NCBI RefSeq assembly: GCF_014645615.1
Contig: NZ_BMMB01000011.1
Location: 1-64,000 of the forward strand
Length of the DNA stretch: 64,000 nt
Reading direction: 5' to 3'
Origin: Paenibacillus hunanensis
GTDB taxonomy: Bacteria > Bacillota > Bacilli > Paenibacillales > Paenibacillaceae
The notes beneath the pieces were generated by a model. The model had not been told where the DNA came from and ran no database searches. It saw only the letters and a program-made list of their open reading frames with translations. Shown in pieces: positions 26,432-35,626 of the stretch; within the stretch, counting starts at the first letter, position 1; every line of letters begins with the position of its first letter. A program made the translations under genes and the position numbers.

Positions 26432-27865
26432 TTAATACATTTGCGCTTCGCGATACACATCCAGATATTCGCGTGCAGAGGTTTGCCAGCTATAATCGCC
26501 AGTCATTGCGTTCTTCATCACCTGTTTCCAATGCTTTGGCTGCTGATAGAAGGATACTGCACGACGAATCGTATACAGCATATCGTGAGCATTGTACGAA
26601 TGGAAGGTAAATCCGTTACCTTCGCCTGTCATTTCGTTATACGACTGCACCGTATCATTCAGACCGCCCGTTTCGCGTACGATCGGGATGCTGCCATAGC
26701 GCAGTGCAAGCAGCTGGCTGATTCCACATGGCTCGAATTGGGATGGCATCAGGAACATATCTGTTCCAGCGTAAATACGACGTGCTACACCCTCGCTAAA
26801 ACGAATCTCTGCTGCCAGACGCTCCGGATGACGATAGGCTGCTCCGCGGAACCAGTCCTCATACATCGCTTCACCTGTACCAAGCAGCACGAACTGTACA
26901 TCATTATAATAGAGCAATTCATCCAGCACACGAGTAACCAGATCAAGCCCCTTTGATTCAACGAGACGGGTAACCATCGCCACAATCGGTACATCGGCTC
27001 TTACTGGCAAGCCAAGCTCTTCCTGTAGCGCTGCCTTATTTTCCAGACGCTTGTTCGTTGCACTACGGTAATGCGTTTGCAGATAAGGATCGGTAGCTGG
27101 ATTGTAGCTTTTCGTATCGATTCCGTTCACGATACCGCGCAGACGTCCACCGAGTGAACGCAGCAGACCGTCCAGACCATAGCCGTAATACGGCATTTTG
27201 ATCTCTTCGGCATATGTAGGACTAACGGTCGTTACACGATCGGCGAACACGATACCTGCCTTCATATAGCTCACATTCCCATAATACTCTACGCCGCCTG
27301 CATGGAAATAACGGTCGTCGAGACCGAATAATGACCACAGCGTCGAATAGGGGAAAATGCCTTGATACAGCAGATTATGAATGGTGAATACGGTACGAAT
27401 GTTAGAGTAAAATGGCAGCGACTGATATTGCGCCTTCAGCAGCAGTGGGATCATTCCTGTATGCCAGTCATGCGCATGAATAATATCTGGCTGAAAATCA
27501 ATCACTGGCAAAATATCCAGTACCGCACGGCAGAAAAAGGCAAATCTCTCCCCATCATCACCATAGCCATACACACCATCACGCCCAAAATAATATTCAT
27601 TATCCAGCAGGTAAAACGTAATGCCATCCTGCTTAAATTGCTTGATACCGCAATACTGGCTGCGCCACCCGACCTGCACCTGAACGACATCAACCAGTGT
27701 CGCTTGATTGCGAATAGGCTCGCTAATGCTATTATAGTTAGGCATCACAACACGCACATCGCACTTTTCCTTCTTGAGTGCTGCGGGAAGCGCACCGATC
27801 ACGTCTGCCAGTCCGCCAGTTTTAATAAAAGGGTTAGCCTCTGCTGCTGCAAATAAAATGTTCAT
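26432..27865 (-). CDS. glgA: Glycogen synthase (ADP-glucose type)
   Basis: A 477-residue GT5 family starch/glycogen synthase that adds glucose from ADP-glucose to alpha-1,4-glucan ends. The N-terminal KTGGL motif (IKTGGLADV, ~15-23) binds ADP-glucose. The catalytic late motif is FEPCGISQL with the Glu nucleotide-ribose contact. Length is normal. It lies 93 nt downstream of glgB on the same strand. Confidence 0.95.
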   Translation of the reverse strand: MNILFAAAEANPFIKTGGLADVIGALPAALKKEKCDVRVVMPNYNSISEPIRNQATLVDVVQVQVGWRSQYCGIKQFKQDGITFYLLDNEYYFGRDGVYGYGDDGERFAFFCRAVLDILPVIDFQPDIIHAHDWHTGMIPLLLKAQYQSLPFYSNIRTVFTIHNLLYQGIFPYSTLWSLFGLDDRYFHAGGVEYYGNVSYMKAGIVFADRVTTVSPTYAEEIKMPYYGYGLDGLLRSLGGRLRGIVNGIDTKSYNPATDPYLQTHYRSATNKRLENKAALQEELGLPVRADVPIVAMVTRLVESKGLDLVTRVLDELLYYNDVQFVLLGTGEAMYEDWFRGAAYRHPERLAAEIRFSEGVARRIYAGTDMFLMPSQFEPCGISQLLALRYGSIPIVRETGGLNDTVQSYNEMTGEGNGFTFHSYNAHDMLYTIRRAVSFYQQPKHWKQVMKNAMTGDYSWQTSAREYLDVYREAQMY

Positions 27866-27958
27866 GCAAAACTCCTCCTTTGAATGTAAACGGTACTGCC
27901 CTGCCTGCTGCCATATTAGCTTATCGCTTTTGCAGGCTATATTCCGTTCGCTATGATT

Positions 27959-29881
27959 TTAGCTTTTCGCCTTTTTACTGGCAGTTCCTTTTTTCAAAAT
28001 TAATACACTGAGCGGAGGAATCGTCAGACGAATACTTTGCTCCTGTCGATCCCACGGAATTTTCTCCGAGGCGATCAGCTTCTCTGTCCGTCCGCCTGTA
28101 CCGCCAAAGCGAGGATCGTCACTGTTCCAAACCTCAGCATATGTGCCTGCCTTGGGTACGCCGATCCGGTAATTCACCCGTGGAACCGGCTGGAAATTGA
28201 TCGCAATCAGCAAGGTGTCCGCTGGCTTGCGTCCTTTACGCATATAGGTGATCACACTATTGCTCGCATCATCCGCATTGAGCCATTCATAGCCCTCCCA
28301 ATCATGATCGCGTTCCCATAGCGCGGGGGATTTCAGATACAGATGATTCAGCTCGCGTGTATAGTGCTGAGCCTTACGATGCATCTCATAATCGAGTAAC
28401 AGCCAATCGAGTTGCTCCTGATCCTTCCATTCAATAAACTGCCCGAATTCACTACCCATAAAGAGCAGCTTCTTCCCAGGATGCGTCATCTGGTAAGCAA
28501 GTAACAGACGCAGTCCGGCAAACTTCTGCTCATAGCTGCCCGGCATTTTATTCAATAACGAGCGCTTGCCATGCACAACCTCATCATGCGAGAGCGGCAA
28601 CGTGAAGTTTTCAGAGTAGGCATAGACTATTGGAAAGGTCAACAAATTATGCTTGGACGGACGCTCATCGAAAAACGTCTCTACATAGTCGAGTGTGTCA
28701 TTCATCCAGCCCATATTCCATTTATAGTTGAAGCCGAGCCCGCTCTCATGTGCTGGCTTGGTTACACCCGGCCATGCGCTGGACTCCTCTGCCATCATCA
28801 ACGCATGTGGGAAATAATGAAAGACTGTCTTATTCAGCTGCTGCAAAAATGAGATGGCTTCCAGATTTTCCACACCGCCATACTGATTCGGACGCCAGCC
28901 TCCACCTTCACGTTCAAAATCAAGTCGAATCATGCTGGTGACCGCATCTACACGAAGACCGTCAAAATGGTATACATCCAGCCAGTATAGCGCACTGGAA
29001 ATAAGGAAGGAACGTACCTCTGGCTTGCCAAAGTCAAATGAGAGCGTGCCCCAGCCATGCTTTTCCGCTCGATCCGGGTCACTGTATTCGTACAGCGCTG
29101 TACCATCGAATCGGCGCAGACCGTGTGCATCCTTTGTAAAATGACCCGGAACCCAATCCAGCAGCACTCCAATATCCGCTTGGTGACAGCGATCCACAAA
29201 GTACATTAGATCCTGTGGCGTGCCATAACGACTGGTAGGTGCAAAATAGCCTGTACTCTGATAGCCCCAGGATAGATCATAGGGATGCTCAGTAAGCGGC
29301 ATTAGCTCTACATGCGTATAGCCCATATCGGATAGATACGGCACCAGCAGGTCAGCTAGCTCTCGATAATTGTACAGGCTGCCATCTTCCTTTTGCCGCC
29401 ATGTGCCTGCATGCATTTCATAGATATTCAGCGGGCGTTGATATAGAGGGCGGCGCTTACGACGCCATGCAGCATCCTCCCACTTATGTCCTGCCAGTGT
29501 CGATACAACGGATGCCGTTGCAGGACGTACCTCCGCATGAATCGCATACGGGTCTGCCTTCAGCAGGCGTTCCCCATCTGCGCTAGTAATATGATATTTA
29601 TACAAATGACCGAGCCGAACGTCTTCAAAGAACCCCGTCCAGATACCCGTGTCCTCAATTTTATGTAATAAATGATGATCTCCATTCCAGTTATTCCAAT
29701 CGCCAGCTACACCGATCTGCTGCGCGTGTGGTGCCCATACAGTAAAGCGCACACCTTCCTTTCCTTCTTCGGAAGCTAGATGTGAACCAAAGTGACGATA
29801 CGCATGATAATTAGTTCCTTCATGGAATAGATAAATTTCCTCCGAGCTAGGCAGCGTCGATTGCGAACGTTGTTGTCTCAA
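27959..29881 (-). CDS. glgB: 1,4-alpha-glucan branching enzyme
   Basis: A GH13 enzyme, 640 residues, that makes alpha-1,6 branches in glycogen. An N-terminal CBM48-like domain (FTVWAPHAQQIGVAGDWNNW) precedes the barrel. The catalytic Asp is in GLRVDAV, the acid/base Glu in MMAEESS, and the third carboxylate in LPLSHDEVVHG. The start is set at the TTG at 29881 because GGAGGTGAT lies about 7 nt before it. An ATG 32 codons upstream would place that site inside the gene. It is transcribed with glgA, divergent from glgC. Confidence 0.93.
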   Translation of the reverse strand: MRQQRSQSTLPSSEEIYLFHEGTNYHAYRHFGSHLASEEGKEGVRFTVWAPHAQQIGVAGDWNNWNGDHHLLHKIEDTGIWTGFFEDVRLGHLYKYHITSADGERLLKADPYAIHAEVRPATASVVSTLAGHKWEDAAWRRKRRPLYQRPLNIYEMHAGTWRQKEDGSLYNYRELADLLVPYLSDMGYTHVELMPLTEHPYDLSWGYQSTGYFAPTSRYGTPQDLMYFVDRCHQADIGVLLDWVPGHFTKDAHGLRRFDGTALYEYSDPDRAEKHGWGTLSFDFGKPEVRSFLISSALYWLDVYHFDGLRVDAVTSMIRLDFEREGGGWRPNQYGGVENLEAISFLQQLNKTVFHYFPHALMMAEESSAWPGVTKPAHESGLGFNYKWNMGWMNDTLDYVETFFDERPSKHNLLTFPIVYAYSENFTLPLSHDEVVHGKRSLLNKMPGSYEQKFAGLRLLLAYQMTHPGKKLLFMGSEFGQFIEWKDQEQLDWLLLDYEMHRKAQHYTRELNHLYLKSPALWERDHDWEGYEWLNADDASNSVITYMRKGRKPADTLLIAINFQPVPRVNYRIGVPKAGTYAEVWNSDDPRFGGTGGRTEKLIASEKIPWDRQEQSIRLTIPPLSVLILKKGTASKKAKS

Positions 29882-29995
29882 ATGATCACCTCCAGAATGA
29901 TTAACGTACTGCCAATTTTCGAATTCCAAATAATGCCTTTCATTTGCACATGTTCCCCTACAATGGAATATAATCAATCACTTATTTTGGAAAGG

Positions 29996-30024
29996 ATTAT
30001 AACAAAAGCCAATCTCCGCCACAA
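29996..30024 (-). promoter_or_regulatory. Candidate promoter of glgB-glgA
   Basis: TTGTGG (30019-30024) and TATAAT (29996-30001) with 17-bp spacing on the minus strand, 114 nt before the TTG start. The -35 is weak, the -10 perfect. Confidence 0.5.
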
Positions 30025-30312
30025 AAATTAGTCAACTTTATTTATTACCCTTTTCAATATGCCTTGAATATGAAAAATTAGCAAGCTCGCTAAATGCTTA
30101 TTCTGACGGGCTTTTATATTATTGTACTGGCGAAGCAAATGAAATTCCAGCGTCAATCGTATAAATATAAATACCATTTCGTCCAAAAAAAGTATGTTCA
30201 AGATTTTTTATATTTTTTTACAATTTTTGTTGTTTCAACACGCTTTGCTAACGTTTAAAAGACTAATACATTGTCAACTGAGCGTTGTCATGAAAATGGG
30301 AGGGAAAACAAC
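30025..30312. other. Divergent glg intergenic region
   Basis: AT-rich spacer before glgC. TTGCTA (30247-30252) and TACATT, 16 bp apart, could be the glgC promoter. No riboswitch-like structure seen. Confidence 0.35.
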
Positions 30313-31524
30313 ATGAAAAAGACAAACAAAGAATGCATTGCAATGTTGCTGGCCGGGGGTGAAGGACGCAGGCTGGCTCCTTTGACTTCCATTATAGCCA
30401 AACCAGCAGTTCCATTTGGTGGAGACTACAGAATCATTGATTTCCCTCTTAGTAACTGTGCTAATTCCGGGATCGATACAGTCGGGGTATTGACCCAGTA
30501 TGAAGCACAATCCCTTCACGACCATATTGGTGGTGGCGACGCCTGGTCTACTGATGGCAATCCGATGGATATCACTTTACTCTCTTCTGAGCGTACTGGT
30601 GAATATACAGGTACGGCCGATGCAATCTATAAAAACATTGAATATATCGATGCACTTGATCCGAAGGATGTGCTGATTTTGTCCGGGGATCATATTTATC
30701 ATATGGACTATAATGAAATGCTGCAATACCATAGCGAAAATAAAGCGCGTGCTACGATCGCGGTCGTCGAGGTACCGTGGGAAGAAGCAAGCCGCTTTGG
30801 TGTGATGAGCACCGATACGGAGATGAATATCACCAAATTTTCCGAGAAGCCTGCTGAGCCGGAAAGCAATCTGGCTTCCATGGGCATCTACGTATTCGAC
30901 TGGCAATACCTGCGTCAGCATCTGATTCAGGATGCGAAGAACGCGCAATCCAGTCACGACTTTGGTAAAAATATTATCCCTCAAATGCTGGCGGAGCGCG
31001 AAAAGGTAGTCGCTTATGAATTCCTTGGCTACTGGAGAGATGTCGGCACGATCAATAGCCTGTGGGAAGCTCATATGGACATTTTACAGCATAGCCGTCA
31101 ATTTGAGTTAAAAAACTCTGCGTGGCCGATGTTCTCAGCCGATTATAATCCACTTCAGGACAATGATCATGCTCATGCACCAGACTGCTCCATGGTTAGC
31201 TGCAAGGCATCGCTGGAAGGTAATGTAGAGCGTTCCGTTGTATTTAACGGCTCCACGATTGGCAAACAGGCAGAAGTGTCACATAGCATCATCATGCCAG
31301 GCGCAATTATCGGCAAGCAGGCGCATATCGAATATGCGATTGTTGCTGAAGGCGCGATCGTGAAGGATGGCGCTGTGGTTGAAGGTACACCGGAACAGAT
31401 AGCAGTAGTGGGTCCATATGAAACGGTCTATCCAAAACCATCCGTACGCACCCAGCCTGCTCGTCTGCTGCAAGAAGTATACGACAAATCCGGTCGTGTT
31501 CATGCAGGCGGTATGTCTTCTTAA
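30313..31524 (+). CDS. glgC: Glucose-1-phosphate adenylyltransferase (ADP-glucose pyrophosphorylase)
   Basis: 403 residues. It forms ADP-glucose from ATP and glucose-1-phosphate, the committed step of glycogen synthesis. The nucleotidyltransferase motif is LAGGEGRRLAPLT, with FGGDYRIIDFPLSNC next and a C-terminal left-handed beta-helix region (SIIMPGAIIGKQA). The start at 30313 follows GGGAGGG with suitable spacing. There is no glgD or glgP here, unlike the glgBCDAP operon of Bacillus. Confidence 0.93.
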   Translation: MKKTNKECIAMLLAGGEGRRLAPLTSIIAKPAVPFGGDYRIIDFPLSNCANSGIDTVGVLTQYEAQSLHDHIGGGDAWSTDGNPMDITLLSSERTGEYTGTADAIYKNIEYIDALDPKDVLILSGDHIYHMDYNEMLQYHSENKARATIAVVEVPWEEASRFGVMSTDTEMNITKFSEKPAEPESNLASMGIYVFDWQYLRQHLIQDAKNAQSSHDFGKNIIPQMLAEREKVVAYEFLGYWRDVGTINSLWEAHMDILQHSRQFELKNSAWPMFSADYNPLQDNDHAHAPDCSMVSCKASLEGNVERSVVFNGSTIGKQAEVSHSIIMPGAIIGKQAHIEYAIVAEGAIVKDGAVVEGTPEQIAVVGPYETVYPKPSVRTQPARLLQEVYDKSGRVHAGGMSS

Positions 31525-31548
31525 TGTATTGTTTTATACAGGTATAAA

Positions 31549-31590
31549 TAAAGCCACGCTTACCGCATCATTGCGTAAGCGTGGCTTTTG
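31549..31590 (+). terminator. Terminator of glgC
   Basis: The stem AAGCCACGCTTAC/GTAAGCGTGGCTT with an 11-nt loop, then TTTTG, 25 nt after the stop. Confidence 0.8.
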
Positions 31591-31632
31591 ACATGCAAGC
31601 AGTATGCAGTCTGCTATTCATAAATCTGCTTC

Positions 31633-32154
31633 CTACTCTATTACCGAGATGCTATTATTGTCTGCTGAAGAATTGGTCGGTATATTGGTGTCTGTCGTAT
31701 ACGCCACACTGACCGCGATAGTTACCGATTGTTGACCAATTTCCACCGTATTGAATAATCGTTCAAAAAAGGTTGCAGGTACATACGTTACACCTTGCTT
31801 TTTCACAACTTGGCTATCCAGTGTAAAGTCACCGGCTAAAGGAATAGCTTGGAAGTCATTGGCAACATGAATGTCCCTGGTGTTTTCCTTCAATGAAATA
31901 ATCTGATATGGCGCATCAAGGGAGATATACTGCTGCTTAGCATTCCAATGCACACGATAACCCAATTGCTCCGATGTGATACGCAAAGGCACCATAACTA
32001 CATTTTCCTCCGTACGGTAAGGGGAAGTCGTTGAGGTCGAAATAACTTTGTCATTGACTTTAAATTCCCAGGCTGCTGGTGTAGCAGCCATAGCCGAGCT
32101 AGATCCGCCAGTGATTCCAGCTACCAAAATAAGCTTGGCGATGATTCGATACAT
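31633..32154 (-). CDS. Secreted copper-amine-oxidase stalk-domain protein
   Basis: 173 residues: signal peptide ending near SSAMAA, then a stalk-type domain with MVPLRITSEQLGYRVHWN and a more diverged second half (TYVPATFFERLFNTVEI). An Asn/Ser/Thr-rich tail follows. The start at 32154 (MYRIIAK) gives 7-8 nt to AAAGGA. The ATG three codons earlier is too close. The third protein of this domain in the window. Confidence 0.75.
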   Translation of the reverse strand: MYRIIAKLILVAGITGGSSSAMAATPAAWEFKVNDKVISTSTTSPYRTEENVVMVPLRITSEQLGYRVHWNAKQQYISLDAPYQIISLKENTRDIHVANDFQAIPLAGDFTLDSQVVKKQGVTYVPATFFERLFNTVEIGQQSVTIAVSVAYTTDTNIPTNSSADNNSISVIE

Positions 32155-32202
32155 GGTAATCATCCTTTCGTTTAAACTACTTTATTAAACGATTACCACC
32201 TT

Positions 32203-33282
32203 CTATATGTTGCTTGCGAGTTCTTGCCATTCATCCTCCAGGATGGCCATCTCGTACACGCTATAATAGCGTCCCTCCACCAGCGCTGTATCTCGTAGTA
32301 AGCCCTCCTTACGAAATCCGCATGATTCGTATAGCCCTGCCGCCTGTTCATTATAATCAAATACTGCCAGTGTAATACGGTGTAAGCCGAGCGCTTCAAA
32401 GCCAATTCTCAAGCCCTCCATTACCATCTGACGCCCATAGCCTTTACCACGTGCAGCAGGGTCACCGACAAGTACACGCGATAGGCGTGCAGAGCGATTT
32501 TTACGATCGATACGTCCCAGTGCCATATGTCCAATCGTCTTACCGCTAAGGCGCTCCACTACTGCATAGATGAGCCACTCTGAATGGGAAGGATGATTGG
32601 CACCATCGATATATTGCTCTAGCTCATGACGCTGAAGTGGATGCTGCCAGATTGGCCCGCTCCATTGCATCAGCATCTGTGCATCCTGTTGATCCGTCCA
32701 GCCCAGCAGATGATCCATATCACGCTCACCAAAAAATTCTAAGCGTAGCTCGTTTTCCCTGGCTGGTGGTAGCTTCTCATACAAATTAGCCAGCTTGCCA
32801 TTCACATTATGCGTACCCATATACCGAAAATCCTGTCGCTGATAAAAACGATTTAGCGGGATCAGCTCTGTCAGGCAATCAAGACGCAGTCCTTTTTTAC
32901 CGCTGTCAGCTGCGATTTGTACCGCCCCGTCCAGCATGGATAACCCTATATTCATACCACGGAATTTGAGCGATACGGTCAGACGATGGAGATAGTAATA
33001 GTCTTCATCATTTTTATCCTGCCAGTATTCCTGATCACCTAGCTGCAACGTAAACATTCCAGCCGGCTCACCATTATATTCGGCTACGTATACCTCTCGT
33101 TCTTTAAAATAGCCCTCAATCAGCTCAGGTGTAAACATCGCGCGACGCCATTGTCCGGTTCCTGTCTCCTCCATCCAATCGGCAGCCTCGACCAGAAAAG
33201 AAGTAATCAGCGCCTCCTCTCCTCGTTCAGCACGCCGAATATGTAACTCGTTGGATCCGATCGAATTGTACTCCTGTGACAT
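32203..33282 (-). CDS. Tandem GNAT acetyltransferase
   Basis: 359 residues with two GNAT domains in one chain. Domain 1 (~10-170) has the acetyl-CoA motif LTVSLKFRGMNIGLSML. Domain 2 (~180-345) has the better-conserved RVLVGDPAARGKGYGRQMV with the RimJ/RimL-like ending LYESCGFRKEGLLRD. It may acetylate a peptide, aminoglycoside or small amine; this cannot be told. The start at 33282 follows AAAGGGG with 8-nt spacing. Confidence 0.87.
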   Translation of the reverse strand: MSQEYNSIGSNELHIRRAERGEEALITSFLVEAADWMEETGTGQWRRAMFTPELIEGYFKEREVYVAEYNGEPAGMFTLQLGDQEYWQDKNDEDYYYLHRLTVSLKFRGMNIGLSMLDGAVQIAADSGKKGLRLDCLTELIPLNRFYQRQDFRYMGTHNVNGKLANLYEKLPPARENELRLEFFGERDMDHLLGWTDQQDAQMLMQWSGPIWQHPLQRHELEQYIDGANHPSHSEWLIYAVVERLSGKTIGHMALGRIDRKNRSARLSRVLVGDPAARGKGYGRQMVMEGLRIGFEALGLHRITLAVFDYNEQAAGLYESCGFRKEGLLRDTALVEGRYYSVYEMAILEDEWQELASNI

Positions 33283-33344
33283 TAAATATACCCCTTTCAC
33301 ACTATGCTCTATGTATGAAGCGTTATGGTTTGAGCTATTATACT

Positions 33345-33425
33345 ACAAAAATCCCCTCAGAGAGTCACATTTCTAAGCAAAATGGATAAGCTCCAGCTTC
33401 ACTGTGTACCCTGAGGGGATTTTTA
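33345..33425. terminator. Large bidirectional terminator hairpin
   Basis: AAAAATCCCCTCAG and CTGAGGGGATTTTT pair perfectly around a 50-nt loop. It lies 40 nt beyond the histidine kinase stop, which it probably terminates. Confidence 0.7.
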
Positions 33426-33464
33426 TATATTCTGTTCTATCTGCTACTGCTATTGTTGCTGCTA

Positions 33465-34862
33465 TTAGTTCGCTTCTTTTGTCAGATCCGGCGTAGCAGG
33501 CTTCTTCTCTAATAATGGCAGATCGACCATGACCGATGTACCGTGATCCAGCTCACTTTCGATATGCATTTCACCCTTATGCAGCTGCACAATCTGCTGC
33601 GTAATCGCCAGACCGAGACCTGTACCACCCTGATTCGGATTGACCTGGAAAAAGCGATCCTTTACCTTTTCCAAAAACTCTGTACTAATACCGATACCGG
33701 AATCCTTCACCACGATACGTACACGCTCTGGTGCCAGCTCCTTGATCACCAGCTTAATCGTGGATTCATTAGGTGAGAACTTGATCGCATTGTCGACCAG
33801 ATTCAGGAATACCTGCTTGAGACGATTACCATCTGCCTGTACGATATAGCTCGCATCGCCAGGCTCCAGCACGAGCTTGATTTGCTTTTGCTCTGCCTTT
33901 GCCCATACATTCAGCATCGTTTCCTGTAAAATCTCTTTCAGATTCACTTGGCCGATCACAAGCTTCATCTGATTTTGCTGTAGCTTCGAGAAGTCGAGCA
34001 TTTCTTCCACCAGCCCGATCAGGCGCTCGGTTTCTTTGGAAATAATGCTCATCCCAAGCTTGGTTTCTTCCGGATCAAAACCACCTGATACGAGTGTCTC
34101 ACTCCAGCCCTTAATTCCGGTCAGTGGTGTACGCAGCTCATGCGAGATGGAGGAGATAAAATCGTCCTTAATCTGGTTACTACGTACAATCTCGTCTGCC
34201 ATATAATTCAATGTCGCAGCAAGTTCCCCGATCTCATGGGGATAATTGCCCTTGATCCGAACGTTAAAGTCCCCTTTAGCCATCAGCGTAGAGACACCGA
34301 TAATATTGTTAATCGGCTTAACGATCGAATTGGCGAGTCCAATACTAACCATCAGGACGACGATTAGAATAATGACGCCAATCCCTGCGGATACCATGGT
34401 GATATAAAACAGCTTCTGGTTAACGAGCTCCAGCGAGGTCACATAGCGTACAAGGTATTCCTTATCCCCGTTGATCTTGATCATGCGCGTGACAGCCATA
34501 ACATCCTCGCCTGTCCCTGCCTGCTTGCCGATCCAGCGTCCGGTCGAACCGGAAAGTGCCTGTGGAATGTCGCCAGTCTGCACCGGCTTATCCACGATAA
34601 ATGCAGTCGAGTTTTGCAGTACATTCCCTTTCAGATCAAGCACCTGCACCTCTGCCTTATCCAGACTGTAGCTAGACACAATATCACGATAATTGGCAGG
34701 TGCACGTGTGTTGTCAAAGGAGGACTGCAAATAGTTTGATATCCCGTCATAGTAGTAGGTGCGGATCGCGAATAAAAATACCAGCTCCACCAGCAAGATC
34801 GTCAAAAATACAACGATAAAATAATGCAGGACGATCTGACGGGTCATCCCCTTTTTAATCAT
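33465..34862 (-). CDS. Sensor histidine kinase
   Basis: 465 residues, inner-membrane two-component sensor. TM1 (~10-32), an extracytoplasmic sensing region (~33-150), TM2 (~153-178), HAMP, then HisKA with H-box SSISHELRTPLTG, N-box FLNLVDNAIKFSP, G1 VKDSGIGIS and G2 GGTGLGLAI. The start at 34862 overlaps the regulator stop by one base (TAATG), so the pair is coupled. Signal unknown. The upstream lipoprotein could be a partner or target. Confidence 0.93.
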   Translation of the reverse strand: MIKKGMTRQIVLHYFIVVFLTILLVELVFLFAIRTYYYDGISNYLQSSFDNTRAPANYRDIVSSYSLDKAEVQVLDLKGNVLQNSTAFIVDKPVQTGDIPQALSGSTGRWIGKQAGTGEDVMAVTRMIKINGDKEYLVRYVTSLELVNQKLFYITMVSAGIGVIILIVVLMVSIGLANSIVKPINNIIGVSTLMAKGDFNVRIKGNYPHEIGELAATLNYMADEIVRSNQIKDDFISSISHELRTPLTGIKGWSETLVSGGFDPEETKLGMSIISKETERLIGLVEEMLDFSKLQQNQMKLVIGQVNLKEILQETMLNVWAKAEQKQIKLVLEPGDASYIVQADGNRLKQVFLNLVDNAIKFSPNESTIKLVIKELAPERVRIVVKDSGIGISTEFLEKVKDRFFQVNPNQGGTGLGLAITQQIVQLHKGEMHIESELDHGTSVMVDLPLLEKKPATPDLTKEAN

Positions 34863-35560
34863 TATGAATCCCGGCCTCTCCATTTATACCCATGTCCCCA
34901 TACCGTTTGCAGGAATTCCGGCTCGGATGGGTTATTTTCAATTTTTTGACGCAAACGACGAATGTTCACATCCACGATCTTCGGATCGCCCATATATTCC
35001 TTACCCCATACATGATCCAGTAGCACATCACGACTCAGTGGTGTGTTTTCTTTTTCAAGGAAAAATTGAACGAGTGAGAACTCGGTCGGTGTCAGCTCGA
35101 TTAGCTTACCGCTCTTTTTAAATTGCTTGGAGATCAGATCCAATGTGAATGGACCCGATTCAAACGATACCTTCGTATTCGATTCACGCTGTACATTAAC
35201 ACGACGCAGCAAGGATTGAATACGTGCGATCAGCTCAGTTGGGCTAAACGGCTTGCTCACATGATCATCCGCGCCAACAGATAGCGCATAGACCTTGTCC
35301 TGCTCCTGCACCTTAGCTGTTAGGAAAATGATACCGATGCGCTCATTCTTCTCACGGATACGGCGGCATACCTCAAAGCCATCAATGCCTGGCACCATCA
35401 CATCGAGCAACGCGATGTCGATATCCGGTACAGTCTCCAGCATATGAAGCGCCTGCTCTCCGTTTTCTGTTTCCAGCACCTCAAAGCCATTACGCTTCAG
35501 GTTAATAATAATAAAACTGCGAATGGACTCCTCGTCCTCCATAATCAATACTTTACTCAT
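34862..35560 (-). CDS. OmpR/PhoB family response regulator
   Basis: 232 residues. The receiver domain has acidic pocket MEDEES, phospho-acceptor Asp in ALLDVMVPG, and Lys in SKPFSPTEL. The DNA-binding winged helix covers ~135-230 (ELTPTEFSLVQFFL ... VDVNIRRLRQKI). It is followed without a gap by its kinase and preceded by an FG-GAP lipoprotein gene, 66 nt upstream. Confidence 0.94.
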   Translation of the reverse strand: MSKVLIMEDEESIRSFIIINLKRNGFEVLETENGEQALHMLETVPDIDIALLDVMVPGIDGFEVCRRIREKNERIGIIFLTAKVQEQDKVYALSVGADDHVSKPFSPTELIARIQSLLRRVNVQRESNTKVSFESGPFTLDLISKQFKKSGKLIELTPTEFSLVQFFLEKENTPLSRDVLLDHVWGKEYMGDPKIVDVNIRRLRQKIENNPSEPEFLQTVWGHGYKWRGRDS

Positions 35561-35626
35561 GTGTAATCCTCCTCCAGAGTCAGGCTGTTAGTAGTGTTTT
35601 AGTATAAAAATAGGATCGTTATACGG

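Noticed and set aside
26215..26460. Minus-strand 81-codon frame after glgA
   Set aside because: It overlaps the glgA end and contains the glgA terminator hairpin in its middle.
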